In this document: positions 18,585 through 27,133 of the stretch, piece after piece | Layout of the letters: every line of letters starts with the position of its first letter | Numbering within the stretch: position 1 is the first letter of the stretch | NCBI GenBank assembly: GCA_022014175.1 | Contig: JAKLLR010000011.1 | Location: forward strand, 1 to 34,195 | DNA length: 34,195 nt | From: Gammaproteobacteria bacterium | Lineage (GTDB): Bacteria; Pseudomonadota; Gammaproteobacteria; Immundisolibacterales; JAKLLR01 | Direction of reading: 5' to 3' | Program-made: the position numbers and the translations under genes | Notes under the pieces: generated by a model | Databases searched by the model: none | What the model was told of the DNA's origin: nothing | Seen by the model: only the letters and a program-made list of their open reading frames with translations

Positions 18585-18616
18585 GCAAGCACCGTGTCGA
18601 CCGACACGGTGCTTGC
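18585..18616. terminator. Perfect 14-bp hairpin between acpP and pabB
   Basis: The arms 18585-18598 (GCAAGCACCGTGTC) and 18603-18616 are exact reverse complements around a 4-nt loop. It begins 15 nt past the acpP stop on the minus strand. The following bases (GTTACTG) lack a run of T, so it may be a weak terminator or an RNA-stabilising/processing hairpin lowering pabB expression relative to acpP. Confidence 0.65.
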
Positions 18617-18630
18617 GGCAGCCGGCAGGA

Positions 18631-18870
18631 TCACTCTGCGAGTGTGGCGGTCACATAGGTGATCGCTTCCTGAACTGTGGTGATTTTTTCAGCGGATTCA
18701 TCCGCTATTTCACACTCGAACTCCTCCTCAAGCGCCATCACCAGTTCAACGGTATCGAGGGAGTCGGCACCCAGATCGTCCACAAAGGACGCATCAGTGG
18801 TGACCTCATCCTCCTTGACACCCAGCTGCTCCACAACAATCTTCTTGACTCGATCTTCAACACTACTCAT
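18631..18870 (-). CDS. acpP: AcpP, acyl carrier protein
   Basis: AcpP carries growing acyl chains on a phosphopantetheine arm. The 79-residue acidic protein has the attachment serine S37 in [18 protein letters not shown] and the usual four-helix layout. GGAGG lies 10 nt before the ATG, one of the strongest ribosome sites in the window, as expected for a highly expressed gene. fabG ends 59 nt upstream, enough space for an internal promoter although none is obvious. Downstream comes a strong hairpin and then pabB, not fabF. Confidence 0.98.
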   Translation of the reverse strand: MSSVEDRVKKIVVEQLGVKEDEVTTDASFVDDLGADSLDTVELVMALEEEFECEIADESAEKITTVQEAITYVTATLAE

Positions 18871-18929
18871 CGCTCTGAAATCCTCCAGAATTACAAAAAT
18901 GGCGAGACCCGGGAAACCCAGCCCCCGCG

Positions 18930-19697
18930 TTAACCCATGTAAAGACCACCATTAATATGGACAGTCTCCCCGGTGATATACCCTGCCGATTCAGAGGCAA
19001 GGAAAGCTACTACTTTTGCTACCTCTTCACAACTGCCCAGCCGCTGTAGCGGCACATTCTGCAGCAGGGCATCCCGCTGTTCGTCACCCAGCGCCCGGGT
19101 CATATCCGTCTCGATAAAACCCGGCGCCACGGCATTCACCGTGATACCGCGGGAACCAACCTCTTTCGCCAGGGAACGGCTGAAGCCGATCAGACCCGCC
19201 TTGGCTGCTGCGTAGTTGGTCTGGCCCGCATTACCCATCGCCCCCACCACTGAGCCGATGCTGATAATCCGCCCCCAACGGGCTTTGCTCATGCCCCGCA
19301 GACAGGCTTTACTCATGCGGTAAACGGAGGAGAGATTGGTCTCGATAATGTCATCCCAGTCATCGCTGCCCATGCGCATGAGCAGACCATCCCGGGTGAT
19401 ACCCGCATTGTTGACCAGGATAGTCGGCGCTGAATAAAGTGCCCCGGTGGCTCTGATCACCTCGCCAACCGAAGTCGAATCAGTCACATCGAGCCGCATG
19501 GCAGTGGCGTCGATTCCGGCGGAATCAAAGGCTTCGGCCAGGGCAGAGACGCCGGCGTCGGATGTTGCGGTCCCCACCAAGCTGGCGCCAAGACGCCCCA
19601 GCTCCAAAGCGATGGCATGGCCGATACCTCGGCTGGCGCCGGTAACCAGCGCGACCCGACTAGTCAAACCTTCGCTCTCCCCTGAGGTGCTGCTCAT
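18930..19697 (-). CDS. fabG: FabG, 3-oxoacyl-ACP reductase
   Basis: FabG reduces 3-ketoacyl-ACP with NADPH in each round of fatty-acid elongation. The 255-residue SDR protein has TGASRGIG (19-26), NNAG (96-99), N121, and the catalytic S149, Y162 and K166 (YAAAK). The ATG overlaps the fabD stop by 4 nt. It carries about 11 extra N-terminal residues rich in Ser and Glu compared with E. coli FabG (244 aa). Position between fabD and acpP makes this the housekeeping reductase and not another SDR. Confidence 0.97.
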   Translation of the reverse strand: MSSTSGESEGLTSRVALVTGASRGIGHAIALELGRLGASLVGTATSDAGVSALAEAFDSAGIDATAMRLDVTDSTSVGEVIRATGALYSAPTILVNNAGITRDGLLMRMGSDDWDDIIETNLSSVYRMSKACLRGMSKARWGRIISIGSVVGAMGNAGQTNYAAAKAGLIGFSRSLAKEVGSRGITVNAVAPGFIETDMTRALGDEQRDALLQNVPLQRLGSCEEVAKVVAFLASESAGYITGETVHINGGLYMG

Positions 19698-20659
19698 CTG
19701 CTGCCCGTCCCCGATAAATTCAGATTTTGTAGCTGCTCAACAATCGGTCCGAAATCCTCCGGCATAGCGAGACTGAGGGTCGGAACCGACTTGTCAATGC
19801 GACGACCTAACCCGCTTAAAACCTTGCCTGGACCACACTCAACCATCAATCCGGTATCACGACTCACCAGACTCTTAACCAGTGCCACCCAGGGCACCGG
19901 TGAGAAGACCTGGCGATAGAGTGCCTCACGAATATCCGCTGCCGACTCCGCAGCAACAAGGTCGACATTATTGATCACAGGAACTGCGGGGGCTTTGATG
20001 GCTAATGTGGCCAGATCTGCCTTTAAACGCTCAGCCGCGGGTTTCATCAGATCGCAATGGAATGGCGAGCTCACCGGCAGAGGCACCGCCCTCTTTGCAC
20101 CGGCGGCTTTGCAAAGCACCACCACCCGAGCAACGGCATCCGCATCCCCGGCAACCACCACCTGCCCTGGAGCATTGATGTTTGCGGGCGCCACCACCTG
20201 GGCTTGGGCCGCCTCGCGACAGAGAGTTTCAACCTGCTCTTCATCCAGCCCCATCACTGCGGCCATCGCCCCGGAACCGACCGGCGTCGCCGCCTGCATA
20301 TAGCTGCCGCGCAGGTGGACCAGACGAACCGCGTCGGCAAAATCCAGGGCGCCGGCGCAGACCAGAGCACTGTATTCGCCCAGGCTGTGCCCCGCCATGA
20401 AGTCTGGAATGGCTGGGTTCTCCTGCTGCCAGACCCGCCAGACTGCGACGCCGGCCGAGAGCATCACCGGCTGAGTGATCGGGGTCAGCGCCAACTGCTC
20501 GGCAGGGCCCGTTTGAACCAGCTGCCAGAGATCCATTTCAAGCACATTGCCAGCGATCTGGAAGGTCTCTTTGACCACCGGATAGAGATCCGCGAGCTCG
20601 CTGAGCATACCCACTGACTGAGAACCCTGACCGGGAAACAGAAATGCTGACTTGGACAA
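19694..20659 (-). CDS. fabD: FabD, malonyl-CoA:ACP transacylase
   Basis: FabD moves malonyl groups from CoA to ACP. With a TTG start at 20659 the protein has 321 residues, and the catalytic residues fall on the E. coli numbers: S92 in GHSLGEY, R117 and H201 in SSPFHCDLM; the oxyanion loop is FPGQGSQ. AGAGGA lies seven nt before this TTG, and the start is 25 nt after the fabH stop. The frame is open to 20770, but that extension lies inside fabH and is not family-like. Overlaps fabG by 4 nt. Confidence 0.96.
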   Translation of the reverse strand: MSKSAFLFPGQGSQSVGMLSELADLYPVVKETFQIAGNVLEMDLWQLVQTGPAEQLALTPITQPVMLSAGVAVWRVWQQENPAIPDFMAGHSLGEYSALVCAGALDFADAVRLVHLRGSYMQAATPVGSGAMAAVMGLDEEQVETLCREAAQAQVVAPANINAPGQVVVAGDADAVARVVVLCKAAGAKRAVPLPVSSPFHCDLMKPAAERLKADLATLAIKAPAVPVINNVDLVAAESAADIREALYRQVFSPVPWVALVKSLVSRDTGLMVECGPGKVLSGLGRRIDKSVPTLSLAMPEDFGPIVEQLQNLNLSGTGSR

Positions 20660-20684
20660 GCTCAAATCCTCTGGACCCTGTTTC

Positions 20685-21656
20685 TCAGAATCGAACCAGG
20701 GCCGAGCCCCAGGCGAAGCCGCCGCCGAATGCTTCCAGCAACAGCAACTCGCCGGGTTTGACCCGCCCATCCCGAACGGCGGTATCCAGCGCCAGCGGCA
20801 CGGACGCCGCAGAGGTATTACCCTGGGTCTCGATGGTGGTGACCACCTGCTCCATTGAGAGTCGCAAACGTCGAGCGATCGCCTGAATAATTCGAATGTT
20901 GGCCTGATGGGGAATCAGCCAATCAACGTCACTACGCTCCAAACCATTCGCTTTCAGGGCCTCAAGAACCACATCACCGAGAGAACCCACCGCAACCCGG
21001 AACACTTCGTTGCCCTGCATGGTCATAAAGGGGCTTGGGGCCGGCTGATCATTGTAATCTGGTGAGACCCAACCCGGAACCGCCAGCAGGTCTTTGTAGC
21101 GCCCATCGGCGTGCAGATGAGTCGAATAGACGCCGGGTTCGTCGCTCTGCTCAAGCACTACGGCACCCGCCCCATCTGCGAACAGAATACAGGTGCCGCG
21201 ATCATTCCAGTCGATCACCCGGGACATGGTCTCCGCCCCCACCACCAGCGCCCGCTTGGCCGCTCCAGCACGAATAAAATTGTCCGCTGTGGCAAAAGCG
21301 TAGATGAATCCGGCACAGGCCGCCGTCACATCAAATGCGCCGCCGCCCTGTATGCCAAGGCGCTCCTGCAACAGGCAGGCGGTACTGGGGAAGACCCGAT
21401 CCGGGGTACAGGTGGCCAGTACGATCAGGTCGATATCGTCTGCGCCGACTCCGGCCGTCTCCATCGCACGTTGAGCGGCAATCTCAGCCATATCACAGGT
21501 GGTCTGGTCCGGCGCTGCGATACGACGTTCGTAGATACCGGTGCGCTCGACGATCCAGTCGTGGGAGGTATCCACACGCCCGGCAAGCTCTTCGTTGGTC
21601 AGGATCCGCTCTGGCAGATAGCTGCCGGTGCCGATAATCCGGGAGAAGTTAGTCAC
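20685..21656 (-). CDS. fabH: FabH, 3-oxoacyl-ACP synthase III
   Basis: FabH condenses acetyl-CoA with malonyl-ACP to start fatty-acid synthesis. The 323-residue protein has the triad C114 (VTAACAGF), H250 ([10 protein letters not shown]) and N280 (TQGNTSAAS). The N-terminus shows [13 protein letters not shown] and [13 protein letters not shown] as in the family. Its GTG start shares one base with the plsX stop (TAGTG), so translation is coupled. The window has no FabF or FabB, which must be encoded elsewhere. Confidence 0.98.
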   Translation of the reverse strand: MTNFSRIIGTGSYLPERILTNEELAGRVDTSHDWIVERTGIYERRIAAPDQTTCDMAEIAAQRAMETAGVGADDIDLIVLATCTPDRVFPSTACLLQERLGIQGGGAFDVTAACAGFIYAFATADNFIRAGAAKRALVVGAETMSRVIDWNDRGTCILFADGAGAVVLEQSDEPGVYSTHLHADGRYKDLLAVPGWVSPDYNDQPAPSPFMTMQGNEVFRVAVGSLGDVVLEALKANGLERSDVDWLIPHQANIRIIQAIARRLRLSMEQVVTTIETQGNTSAASVPLALDTAVRDGRVKPGELLLLEAFGGGFAWGSALVRF

Positions 21657-22672
21657 TAGGCAGCATGTCCCAGCAATTGCTCCAACCGTCCGCCGATCTG
21701 CCCCACCACATCATGCTCCGCTTCCACCATCGCCGTCTGGATCGCATGCCGGAACGCATAGATATCGGAACTGCCGTGGCTCTTCACCACCACTCCCTGC
21801 AAGCCGACCAGACTGGCACCGTTATAACGCCGATGGTCCAGCCGCCGACGCAGCGCCTTAAGCACATGGGTGGAAGCCAGCGCTGCGGCCTTGGAGGGCA
21901 GATCGCGGCTGAACTCTTCTCGCATAAACTGGCTGATCATGGTCGCCAGCCCCTCGGTCACTTTCAGGGCCACGTTGCCTACAAAGCCATCGCACACCAC
22001 CACGTCGGTGGTGCCGGCATAGATATCGTTACCCTCGACAAATCCGTGGTAATTCAGATCACTCGCTGTGAGGAGACTCGCTGCATCCTGCACCAGCTGG
22101 TTACCCTTCAACACCTCAGTCCCCACGTTCAGCAGGCCTACCGAAGGCTCGGCGATATCGTAGAGCACCCGCGCAACTTCAACCCCCATTACCGCGAACT
22201 GCAAAAGGTTCTCAGCTGAGCAGTTGACGTTGGCCCCAAGATCCAGCATCAGGGTGTGACCGGTCTGGCTCGGCAAGGTGGTGACGATTGCCGGACGATC
22301 CACCCCGGGCATGGTTTTCAAAACGTAGTGGGCAGTCGCCATCAGCGCTCCGGTATTACCAGCACTGACACAGGCCTGAGCCTCTCCGGCTTTAACCAGG
22401 TCAACAGCAACTCGCATGGAGGAGTCTTTTTTGCCCCGTAACGCCTTGGCCGGCGCTTCATCCATTCCCACCACCTGGGTGGTGTGATGCACTCGGCAGC
22501 GAGCCTTGATTTCCGCCGGAACTCTAGTCAACTGCTCACCGACTGCGGCCTGATCCCCCACCAGAATAGCGGAGACGCCGGGGTTTGACCGCAGCAGTTC
22601 AAGCGTTGCCGGAACCACCACAGATGGGCCGTGGTCACCGCCCATGGCGTCAACCGCGATTATCGACGACAA
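21656..22672 (-). CDS. plsX: PlsX, phosphate acyltransferase
   Basis: PlsX makes acyl-phosphate from acyl-ACP, the donor for PlsY in phospholipid synthesis. The 338-residue protein begins [19 protein letters not shown] after an apparent TTG start; the only nearby ATG falls within the conserved DAMGGD motif, so translation must start before it. The start is 4 nt after the rpmF stop, with AAGGA 11 nt upstream at the end of rpmF. Other family blocks include [32 protein letters not shown] and [17 protein letters not shown]. coli PlsX is slightly longer. Confidence 0.96.
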   Translation of the reverse strand: MSSIIAVDAMGGDHGPSVVVPATLELLRSNPGVSAILVGDQAAVGEQLTRVPAEIKARCRVHHTTQVVGMDEAPAKALRGKKDSSMRVAVDLVKAGEAQACVSAGNTGALMATAHYVLKTMPGVDRPAIVTTLPSQTGHTLMLDLGANVNCSAENLLQFAVMGVEVARVLYDIAEPSVGLLNVGTEVLKGNQLVQDAASLLTASDLNYHGFVEGNDIYAGTTDVVVCDGFVGNVALKVTEGLATMISQFMREEFSRDLPSKAAALASTHVLKALRRRLDHRRYNGASLVGLQGVVVKSHGSSDIYAFRHAIQTAMVEAEHDVVGQIGGRLEQLLGHAA

Positions 22673-22676
22673 ACGA

Positions 22677-22856
22677 TTAGTCGTCCTTGCCGGCAGTCAC
22701 CTTGCGGCCACGGTAGTAACCATTGGGGCTGATATTGTGACGACGATGAACTTCACCGCTCTCTGGCTCAACCGACAGGGTGGTCGCGTCAAGTCCGTCA
22801 TGGGCACGCCGCATACCCCGTTTGGATGAAGTTTTACGATTCTGCTGAACTGCCAT
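22677..22856 (-). CDS. rpmF: RpmF, ribosomal protein bL32
   Basis: This 59-residue basic ribosomal protein starts [20 protein letters not shown] and contains [17 protein letters not shown], both standard for bL32. It has no zinc cysteines, so it is the zinc-free form. AGGAG lies 9 nt before the ATG. It sits between yceD and plsX, the usual yceD-rpmF-plsX order, and ends 4 nt before the plsX start. Confidence 0.97.
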   Translation of the reverse strand: MAVQQNRKTSSKRGMRRAHDGLDATTLSVEPESGEVHRRHNISPNGYYRGRKVTAGKDD

Positions 22857-22871
22857 CTGGATAATCTCCTG

Positions 22872-23384
22872 TTATTCGCTCGGTTTAATCTGGTCCAGAA
22901 CCGCAAAGGGGTTCTCTCTTCCTGGTGATTTTAATACCCGTAACTCATCCACCACCGCAGGGTCGCACTCCCCCTCCGGGTGCATCGCAATCATCGGCAT
23001 ATGCAGCAACAGTTCATCCTCAATCACCGGCCCCAGTGACAGCAGCCCCTCATCCGGAGGCAACATCAAAGGCTCGTAGCTCTCCGGTAATTCCCGTGTT
23101 TCCGAGACGACCATCCCGAGCTTGAATTCCGCCTCCAGGGGCCACTCCATGGCCTGCAGGCAGCGTTCGCAACGCAGACTCAAGGTCACTTCAGCCCGAC
23201 CCTCTAGATACTTAATACCCTGCAGATCCGTGCCAAATTCAACTTCACCAACCACTTCACCCTGGTCGGATTCCAGCAACCGGCACAACCGCTCCAACTG
23301 CTTTAATTGCAGCGTGCCGGAGAGTCGCTCGCCCCGCGCAGCCAGCTTGATCGGATTGAGTTGAACTTGCAGACTATCTGGCAT
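22872..23384 (-). CDS. yceD: YceD/DUF177 family protein (23S rRNA accumulation protein)
   Basis: This 170-residue protein belongs to DUF177/YceD, linked to 23S rRNA accumulation in E. coli and always next to rpmF. Visible are LRCERCLQAMEWP with the C-x2-C pair (about residues 88-91 of the chosen product), an acidic middle, and the conserved C-terminal HPEGECDPAVVDELRVLKSPGRENPFAVLDQI. The frame is open to 23606, but that extension lies across the maf gene. The ATG at 23384 gives MPDSLQVQLNPIKLA, the family N-terminus; an ATG at 23411 is possible. No ribosome site precedes the chosen ATG, which fits the very short leader predicted from the promoter just upstream. Confidence 0.92.
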   Translation of the reverse strand: MPDSLQVQLNPIKLAARGERLSGTLQLKQLERLCRLLESDQGEVVGEVEFGTDLQGIKYLEGRAEVTLSLRCERCLQAMEWPLEAEFKLGMVVSETRELPESYEPLMLPPDEGLLSLGPVIEDELLLHMPMIAMHPEGECDPAVVDELRVLKSPGRENPFAVLDQIKPSE

Positions 23385-23393
23385 AGGGCGCGC

Positions 23394-23422
23394 ATGATAA
23401 TCACCGACCATATCGGTGTCAA
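23394..23422 (-). promoter_or_regulatory. Predicted sigma70 promoter for the yceD-rpmF-fab operon
   Basis: On the minus strand TTGACA (23422-23417) and TATCAT (23399-23394) are spaced by exactly 17 nt, a near-consensus promoter. Transcription would begin about 1-3 nt before the yceD ATG, giving a nearly leaderless mRNA. It is the best promoter seen in the window. Confidence 0.6.
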
Positions 23423-23440
23423 AGAGAGTCACGCTGCCGC

Positions 23441-23456
23441 CACCGTTATCACGGTG
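23441..23456. repeat. Inverted repeat in the yceD/maf divergent gap
   Basis: CACCGT and ACGGTG flank a 4-nt TATC spacer. It lies about 55-70 nt upstream of the predicted yceD start of transcription and in the region before maf. It could be a small operator or a chance hairpin. Confidence 0.3.
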
Positions 23457-23502
23457 TGCAACTACACCCTTATTCCTTCTCACAAGCCACCCTGAAGCCC
23501 AG

Positions 23503-24093
23503 ATGCCAACCACCGCCCACGCCCTTGTTCTCGCCTCCTCGTCTCCGTTTCGCCAGGAGTTGCTCAGCCGCCTGACCACGAACTTCATCAGTTTTAGCCC
23601 GGACATCGACGAAACCGCACGGCAAGGTGAAAGCCATAACGACCTGGCTGGGCGGCTGGCACTGCAGAAAGCCCAGGCGGGAGCCCCGATCTATCGGAAC
23701 CACTTGATCATCGGCTCTGACCAGGTTGCGGTCTGCCGTGAACAGCGGCTTGGCAAACCCGGCAACGCAGTCAATGCCCGGGCACAGTTGACAATGATGT
23801 CAGGCCAACGGGTGACCTTCTACACCGGTCTCTGCCTGTTGAACTCAACCACAGGCCAGCATCAGCTGCGGATCGAAGAGTACCGCGTTCACTTCAGATC
23901 TCTGTCAGCGACGCAGATCAGCAACTACCTGGCCCGGGAAACCCCCTACGGCTGCGCTGGCAGCTTCCAGTCAGAAGCCCTGGGCATCGCACTCTGCCAG
24001 GGGTTTGAGGGTCGCGACCCCACCGCCTTAATCGGCCTGCCTCTGATGGCACTGGTTGAGATGCTGGAGCAGGAGTCCAGTCCGGTTATCTAA
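23503..24093 (+). CDS. yceF: Maf-family nucleotide pyrophosphatase, YceF type
   Basis: This 196-residue Maf/Ham1-fold enzyme hydrolyses modified nucleotides; E. coli YceF acts on m7GTP. The N-terminal LASSSPFRQELL (about 11-22), DETARQGES, the IIGSDQVAV block with its catalytic Asp, GKPG, and the C-terminal GCAGSFQSEALGIAL and GLPLMALVEML follow the YceF subgroup closely. The frame is open from 23416; the ATG at 23503 gives the family N-terminus. It is divergent from yceD, as in E. coli, and converges on sppA (48 nt apart). Confidence 0.95.
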   Translation: MPTTAHALVLASSSPFRQELLSRLTTNFISFSPDIDETARQGESHNDLAGRLALQKAQAGAPIYRNHLIIGSDQVAVCREQRLGKPGNAVNARAQLTMMSGQRVTFYTGLCLLNSTTGQHQLRIEEYRVHFRSLSATQISNYLARETPYGCAGSFQSEALGIALCQGFEGRDPTALIGLPLMALVEMLEQESSPVI

Positions 24094-24141
24094 AGTCGAT
24101 TGTCTAAAGCCTGCCAGCTAAAACCGACGATCGAACCCCGT

Positions 24142-25095
24142 CTATCTGAGGCCATTGAATTGCATCATCGCCCGGGTCGATGCGCCTCCGATTCGATCCA
24201 GTAGTCGATCCAGAGGGTGAGGCCGACTGGTGTAATCGACCACCTCCTCCAGGCCAAACTTTTCTCTGGCGAGGCTACGGGTATCGCCGAAGCCGTCGAT
24301 CAATCCCAGTTCAAGACTCTCTTCGCCATTCCAGGCCAGACCCGAGAATAGATCTGCATTTTTAGAGAGTCGCTCGCCACGACCACTCTCCACCACCTCA
24401 ATAAATTGCTGATGGATACCGTCGAGCATGCCCTGCACGTGGGTTCTATCGGTCTGGTCCAGAGGTGAGAAGGGGTCAAGAAAACCTTTATGTTCACCCG
24501 CGGTCAGCAGGCGCCGCTCGACCCCGACTCGCTCCATCGCACCAACAAAACCGAACCCGTTGAACAACACCCCGATGGAACCCACCAGGCTGGCCCGGTC
24601 AGCAAAGATCTGGTCCGCCGCCGCCGCGATGTAATACCCTCCGGAGGCACAGATATCATCCACAACAGCGTAAACCGGTATCTCGGGATGGAGCTCTCGC
24701 AACCGGCGGATCTCCTGATTGACCCGACCCGCCTGCACCGGGCTGCCACCGGGACTGTTGATCTCGATCACCACCGCCTGGGCACCCTCGGCGTCAAACG
24801 CACTCCTCAGACCCTGATTGATGCTGTTCGCATTGGCGGGCTGGTTGGCGGCAATCACCCCCTCCACCCGGACCATCGCAATGTGGTCTTTACCCACCGA
24901 TGGAGTGAGGCCATCCGGCACGGCGTAGAGAAACAGCAGCAGTAACAGATAACCAAGAAACGCAAAGCGGAAGACCAGATTCCATCGCCGGGTACGCCTC
25001 TGCTCGGACAACGCCGCGAAGGCCAGGCGCTCAAGCACATCCCGCTCCCACTCATCGCCGGAGCCGATAGACTTCTTTTTACCGAAAATTCCCAT
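24142..25095 (-). CDS. sppA: SppA, signal peptide peptidase (short S49 form)
   Basis: SppA digests signal peptides after secretion, anchored in the inner membrane with its active site outside. The 317-residue protein has one membrane helix (about 39-59) after a charged N-terminus. The Ser/Lys dyad is S151 (DDICASGGYYIA) and K203 (AGEHKGFLDPFSPL), with the EINSPGGS motif at about 111-118. It is the short, single-domain form common outside enterics. It starts 2 nt after the stop of the HAD gene, in the rluC-HAD-sppA order known from pseudomonads. Confidence 0.96.
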   Translation of the reverse strand: MGIFGKKKSIGSGDEWERDVLERLAFAALSEQRRTRRWNLVFRFAFLGYLLLLLFLYAVPDGLTPSVGKDHIAMVRVEGVIAANQPANANSINQGLRSAFDAEGAQAVVIEINSPGGSPVQAGRVNQEIRRLRELHPEIPVYAVVDDICASGGYYIAAAADQIFADRASLVGSIGVLFNGFGFVGAMERVGVERRLLTAGEHKGFLDPFSPLDQTDRTHVQGMLDGIHQQFIEVVESGRGERLSKNADLFSGLAWNGEESLELGLIDGFGDTRSLAREKFGLEEVVDYTSRPHPLDRLLDRIGGASTRAMMQFNGLR

Positions 25096-25097
25096 GT

Positions 25098-25775
25098 TCA
25101 GCCGCTCCCCGTCCGATTGTCCTGCAATCCAATGTAGTCCATCACACTGTCGATCTGATCAACACAGGCGATGGCACCCTCTGCCAGCAGTGTGGCCGAG
25201 GATTGAACCCCGTAGCTCACCCCCAGCACCGCCACCCCGGCGTTTTTCGCCATGCCGACATCATGCACGCTATCACCCACCATCAGGGTCTGGCCCGGCG
25301 CTGCCCCGGAGAGCTCCATCACCTCAAGTAGCATCTGGGGATGGGGTTTTGAGTGGCACTCGTCCGCAGTGCGTGTTGCCACAAAGTAGTGGTTCAGCTG
25401 CGTATCGGCGAGCACTTTATCCAGACCCCGACGGCTCTTTCCGGTGGCCACGGCCATATCGATACCTTCAGCCGCGATCGCCTCCAGAGTTTCGATAACC
25501 CCGGGGAACAGGGCCTGGCTGGTGTCTTCAAGGGCCATAAAATGGCGGCGGTAACTCTCCACCAGAGCCCCATGCACCACCGGCTGACTGGTCGGATAAA
25601 GCTGCCTGACCGCCTCATTCAACCCCAGGCCGATGATCCCCCGGATGGAGTGTTCACTGCTCGGCTCCAGTCCGAGCGCCGCAATCGCCGCGCCCATACA
25701 GGTGATGATAGCGGCTTCGGAATCCATCAGGGTCCCGTCCCAGTCGAACACCACCAGCTCACAGGATTTACTCAA
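25098..25775 (-). CDS. HAD-IA phosphatase linked to rluC and sppA (substrate unknown)
   Basis: This is a 225-residue HAD hydrolase with nucleophile motif FDWDGT (about D10, D12), a MAVATGKSR motif II, SKPHPQM with the motif III Lys, and MVGDSVHDVGMAKNAG motif IV. It is often labelled phosphoglycolate phosphatase, but its position after rluC and before sppA marks a separate conserved group without proven substrate. TTG at 25775 is the start: GGAGG lies about 10 nt upstream inside rluC, and it overlaps the rluC stop by 8 nt. It differs clearly from the MupP-like HAD in the same window. Confidence 0.9.
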   Translation of the reverse strand: MSKSCELVVFDWDGTLMDSEAAIITCMGAAIAALGLEPSSEHSIRGIIGLGLNEAVRQLYPTSQPVVHGALVESYRRHFMALEDTSQALFPGVIETLEAIAAEGIDMAVATGKSRRGLDKVLADTQLNHYFVATRTADECHSKPHPQMLLEVMELSGAAPGQTLMVGDSVHDVGMAKNAGVAVLGVSYGVQSSATLLAEGAIACVDQIDSVMDYIGLQDNRTGSG

Positions 25776-26775
25776 AGGACTCTGCCTCCAACCGATTGAG
25801 CAACTGCTTTAATTCGGCTGGCAATGGCGCGTCCAGCACCATCTTTTGACCATCGCCGGGATGGACGAAGCTTAGGGATTTGGCGTGTAGAAACATCCGA
25901 TGCAGACCCTTTTTACGCATTTTTGAATTAAAACCCTGATCACCATATTTATCGTCCCCGGCCAGAGGGTGGCCAAGGTGGCGGGCATGGGCACGAATCT
26001 GATGGGTCCGCCCGGTCTCCAGCAGAACCTCCAGCAGAGTGGTTTCAGCATAGTGCCGGTTTGCACTGAAATGGCTCACGGCGGATTGTCCTGCGGGGTC
26101 CACCACCACCATCCGTTCACCGCCCCGCTCAATTTTCAATAGCGGCTCCGCAACCCGCTGCTTCGAAGCCCTCATATCCCCCATGCCCAGGGCCAGATAA
26201 CGCTTCTCAACCCTACCCGCCCGGAACTGCTCATGCAGTGCCCGCAAAGCGCTGCGGCGCTTGGTCAACAACAGCACACCAGAGGTGCCGCGGTCCAACC
26301 GGTGCACCAGTTCCGCCGACTTGAGATCAGGCCGCAGGGTTCGCAGCGCTTCAATTACCCCGGTTTTCAACCCGCTGCCGCCGTGCACAGCCAGACCAGC
26401 GGGTTTGTTCAGTACCAGAATGCGGCTATCCTCAAATAGAATTGACTGCTGCAACTGCCGCAACATCGACTCACCGGGTGCCACCCCGGACCCAGTGTCA
26501 GATTTCACCCGCATCGGCGGCAGCCGCACCCGATCATCCAGCAGCAAGCGGTGGGCTGGTTTGACCCGCCCACCGTTAACCCGAACCTGCCCGGTTCGCA
26601 ACAGGCGGTAGACATGACTCTTTGGTAAACCCTTGCAGCGCGCGCTGACAAAGTTGTCGACCCGCTGACCCGCCGATTCGGAATCCACCGTCAGTGTCCG
26701 CACCGGCTGCACGGCCTGTCCCTCTGCCGGACCGGCATGATCTTCTGTCAACCGCTGTTTGCTGGGGGTATCCAT
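25768..26775 (-). CDS. rluC: RluC, 23S rRNA pseudouridine synthase
   Basis: RluC makes pseudouridines in 23S rRNA (positions 955, 2504 and 2580 in E. coli). The 335-residue protein has an S4 RNA-binding domain (about 35-90: GQRVDNFVSARCKGLPKSHVYRLLRTGQVRVNG in pieces) and the RluA-family catalytic motif HRLDRGTSG with D161, plus GRTHQIRAHARHLGHPLAGDDKYG. The frame is open to 27000; I chose the ATG at 26775 because the longer N-terminus is not family-like, though no ribosome site is evident. Divergence from rne, as in E. coli, favours RluC over RluD. Confidence 0.93.
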   Translation of the reverse strand: MDTPSKQRLTEDHAGPAEGQAVQPVRTLTVDSESAGQRVDNFVSARCKGLPKSHVYRLLRTGQVRVNGGRVKPAHRLLLDDRVRLPPMRVKSDTGSGVAPGESMLRQLQQSILFEDSRILVLNKPAGLAVHGGSGLKTGVIEALRTLRPDLKSAELVHRLDRGTSGVLLLTKRRSALRALHEQFRAGRVEKRYLALGMGDMRASKQRVAEPLLKIERGGERMVVVDPAGQSAVSHFSANRHYAETTLLEVLLETGRTHQIRAHARHLGHPLAGDDKYGDQGFNSKMRKKGLHRMFLHAKSLSFVHPGDGQKMVLDAPLPAELKQLLNRLEAESFE

Positions 26776-27090
26776 GACTGCTATATTGGCGGCAGTTCCG
26801 GGCATCAACAACTGCGCCTGGGAACGAGTTCCCTGCCACTGACTTAACCGGCACGGGAAACAACGGAAAGAAAGTGCGAACGCTGCCCTACTCAAACCTG
26901 AATCAGCTGAACCAGTCTCGATGGCTTTCAGTCGTTCGCATGCTGCTGAGCAGTATAACGCAACGAACCATCGACCCTGCGGCCGGGTACTGTCTGGCAA
27001 CGTCTTGCCCTCGAATCATCTCCGCGCTTTTGGGTATGTCAGTACCCTGCGCCAATCAACCCTCATTTGACATAAGCCAGCTACGGTCCG

Positions 27091-27112
27091 GGCCACGGAA
27101 GACCCGTTGGCC
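27091..27112 (+). promoter_or_regulatory. Hairpin 1 in the rne leader
   Basis: GGCCACGG (27091-27098) pairs with CCGTTGGCC (27104-27112) with one bulged T and a 5-nt loop, an 8-bp G/C-rich stem about 70 nt before the RNase E start codon. Confidence 0.45.
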
Positions 27113-27116
27113 TGCA

Positions 27117-27133
27117 CACATCAAAATGATGTG
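27117..27133 (+). promoter_or_regulatory. Hairpin 2 in the rne leader
   Basis: CACATCA and TGATGTG form a perfect 7-bp stem with an AAA loop, directly after hairpin 1 and 50 nt before the rne ATG. With the palindrome TTGGAATTCCAA at 27168-27179, which covers the expected ribosome-site region, it gives a compact structured leader. Confidence 0.4.

Noticed and set aside
26774..27000. Longer N-terminus for rluC (to 27000)
   Set aside because: Extra 75 residues are Cys- and Trp-rich, unlike the family, and would occupy the rne control region.
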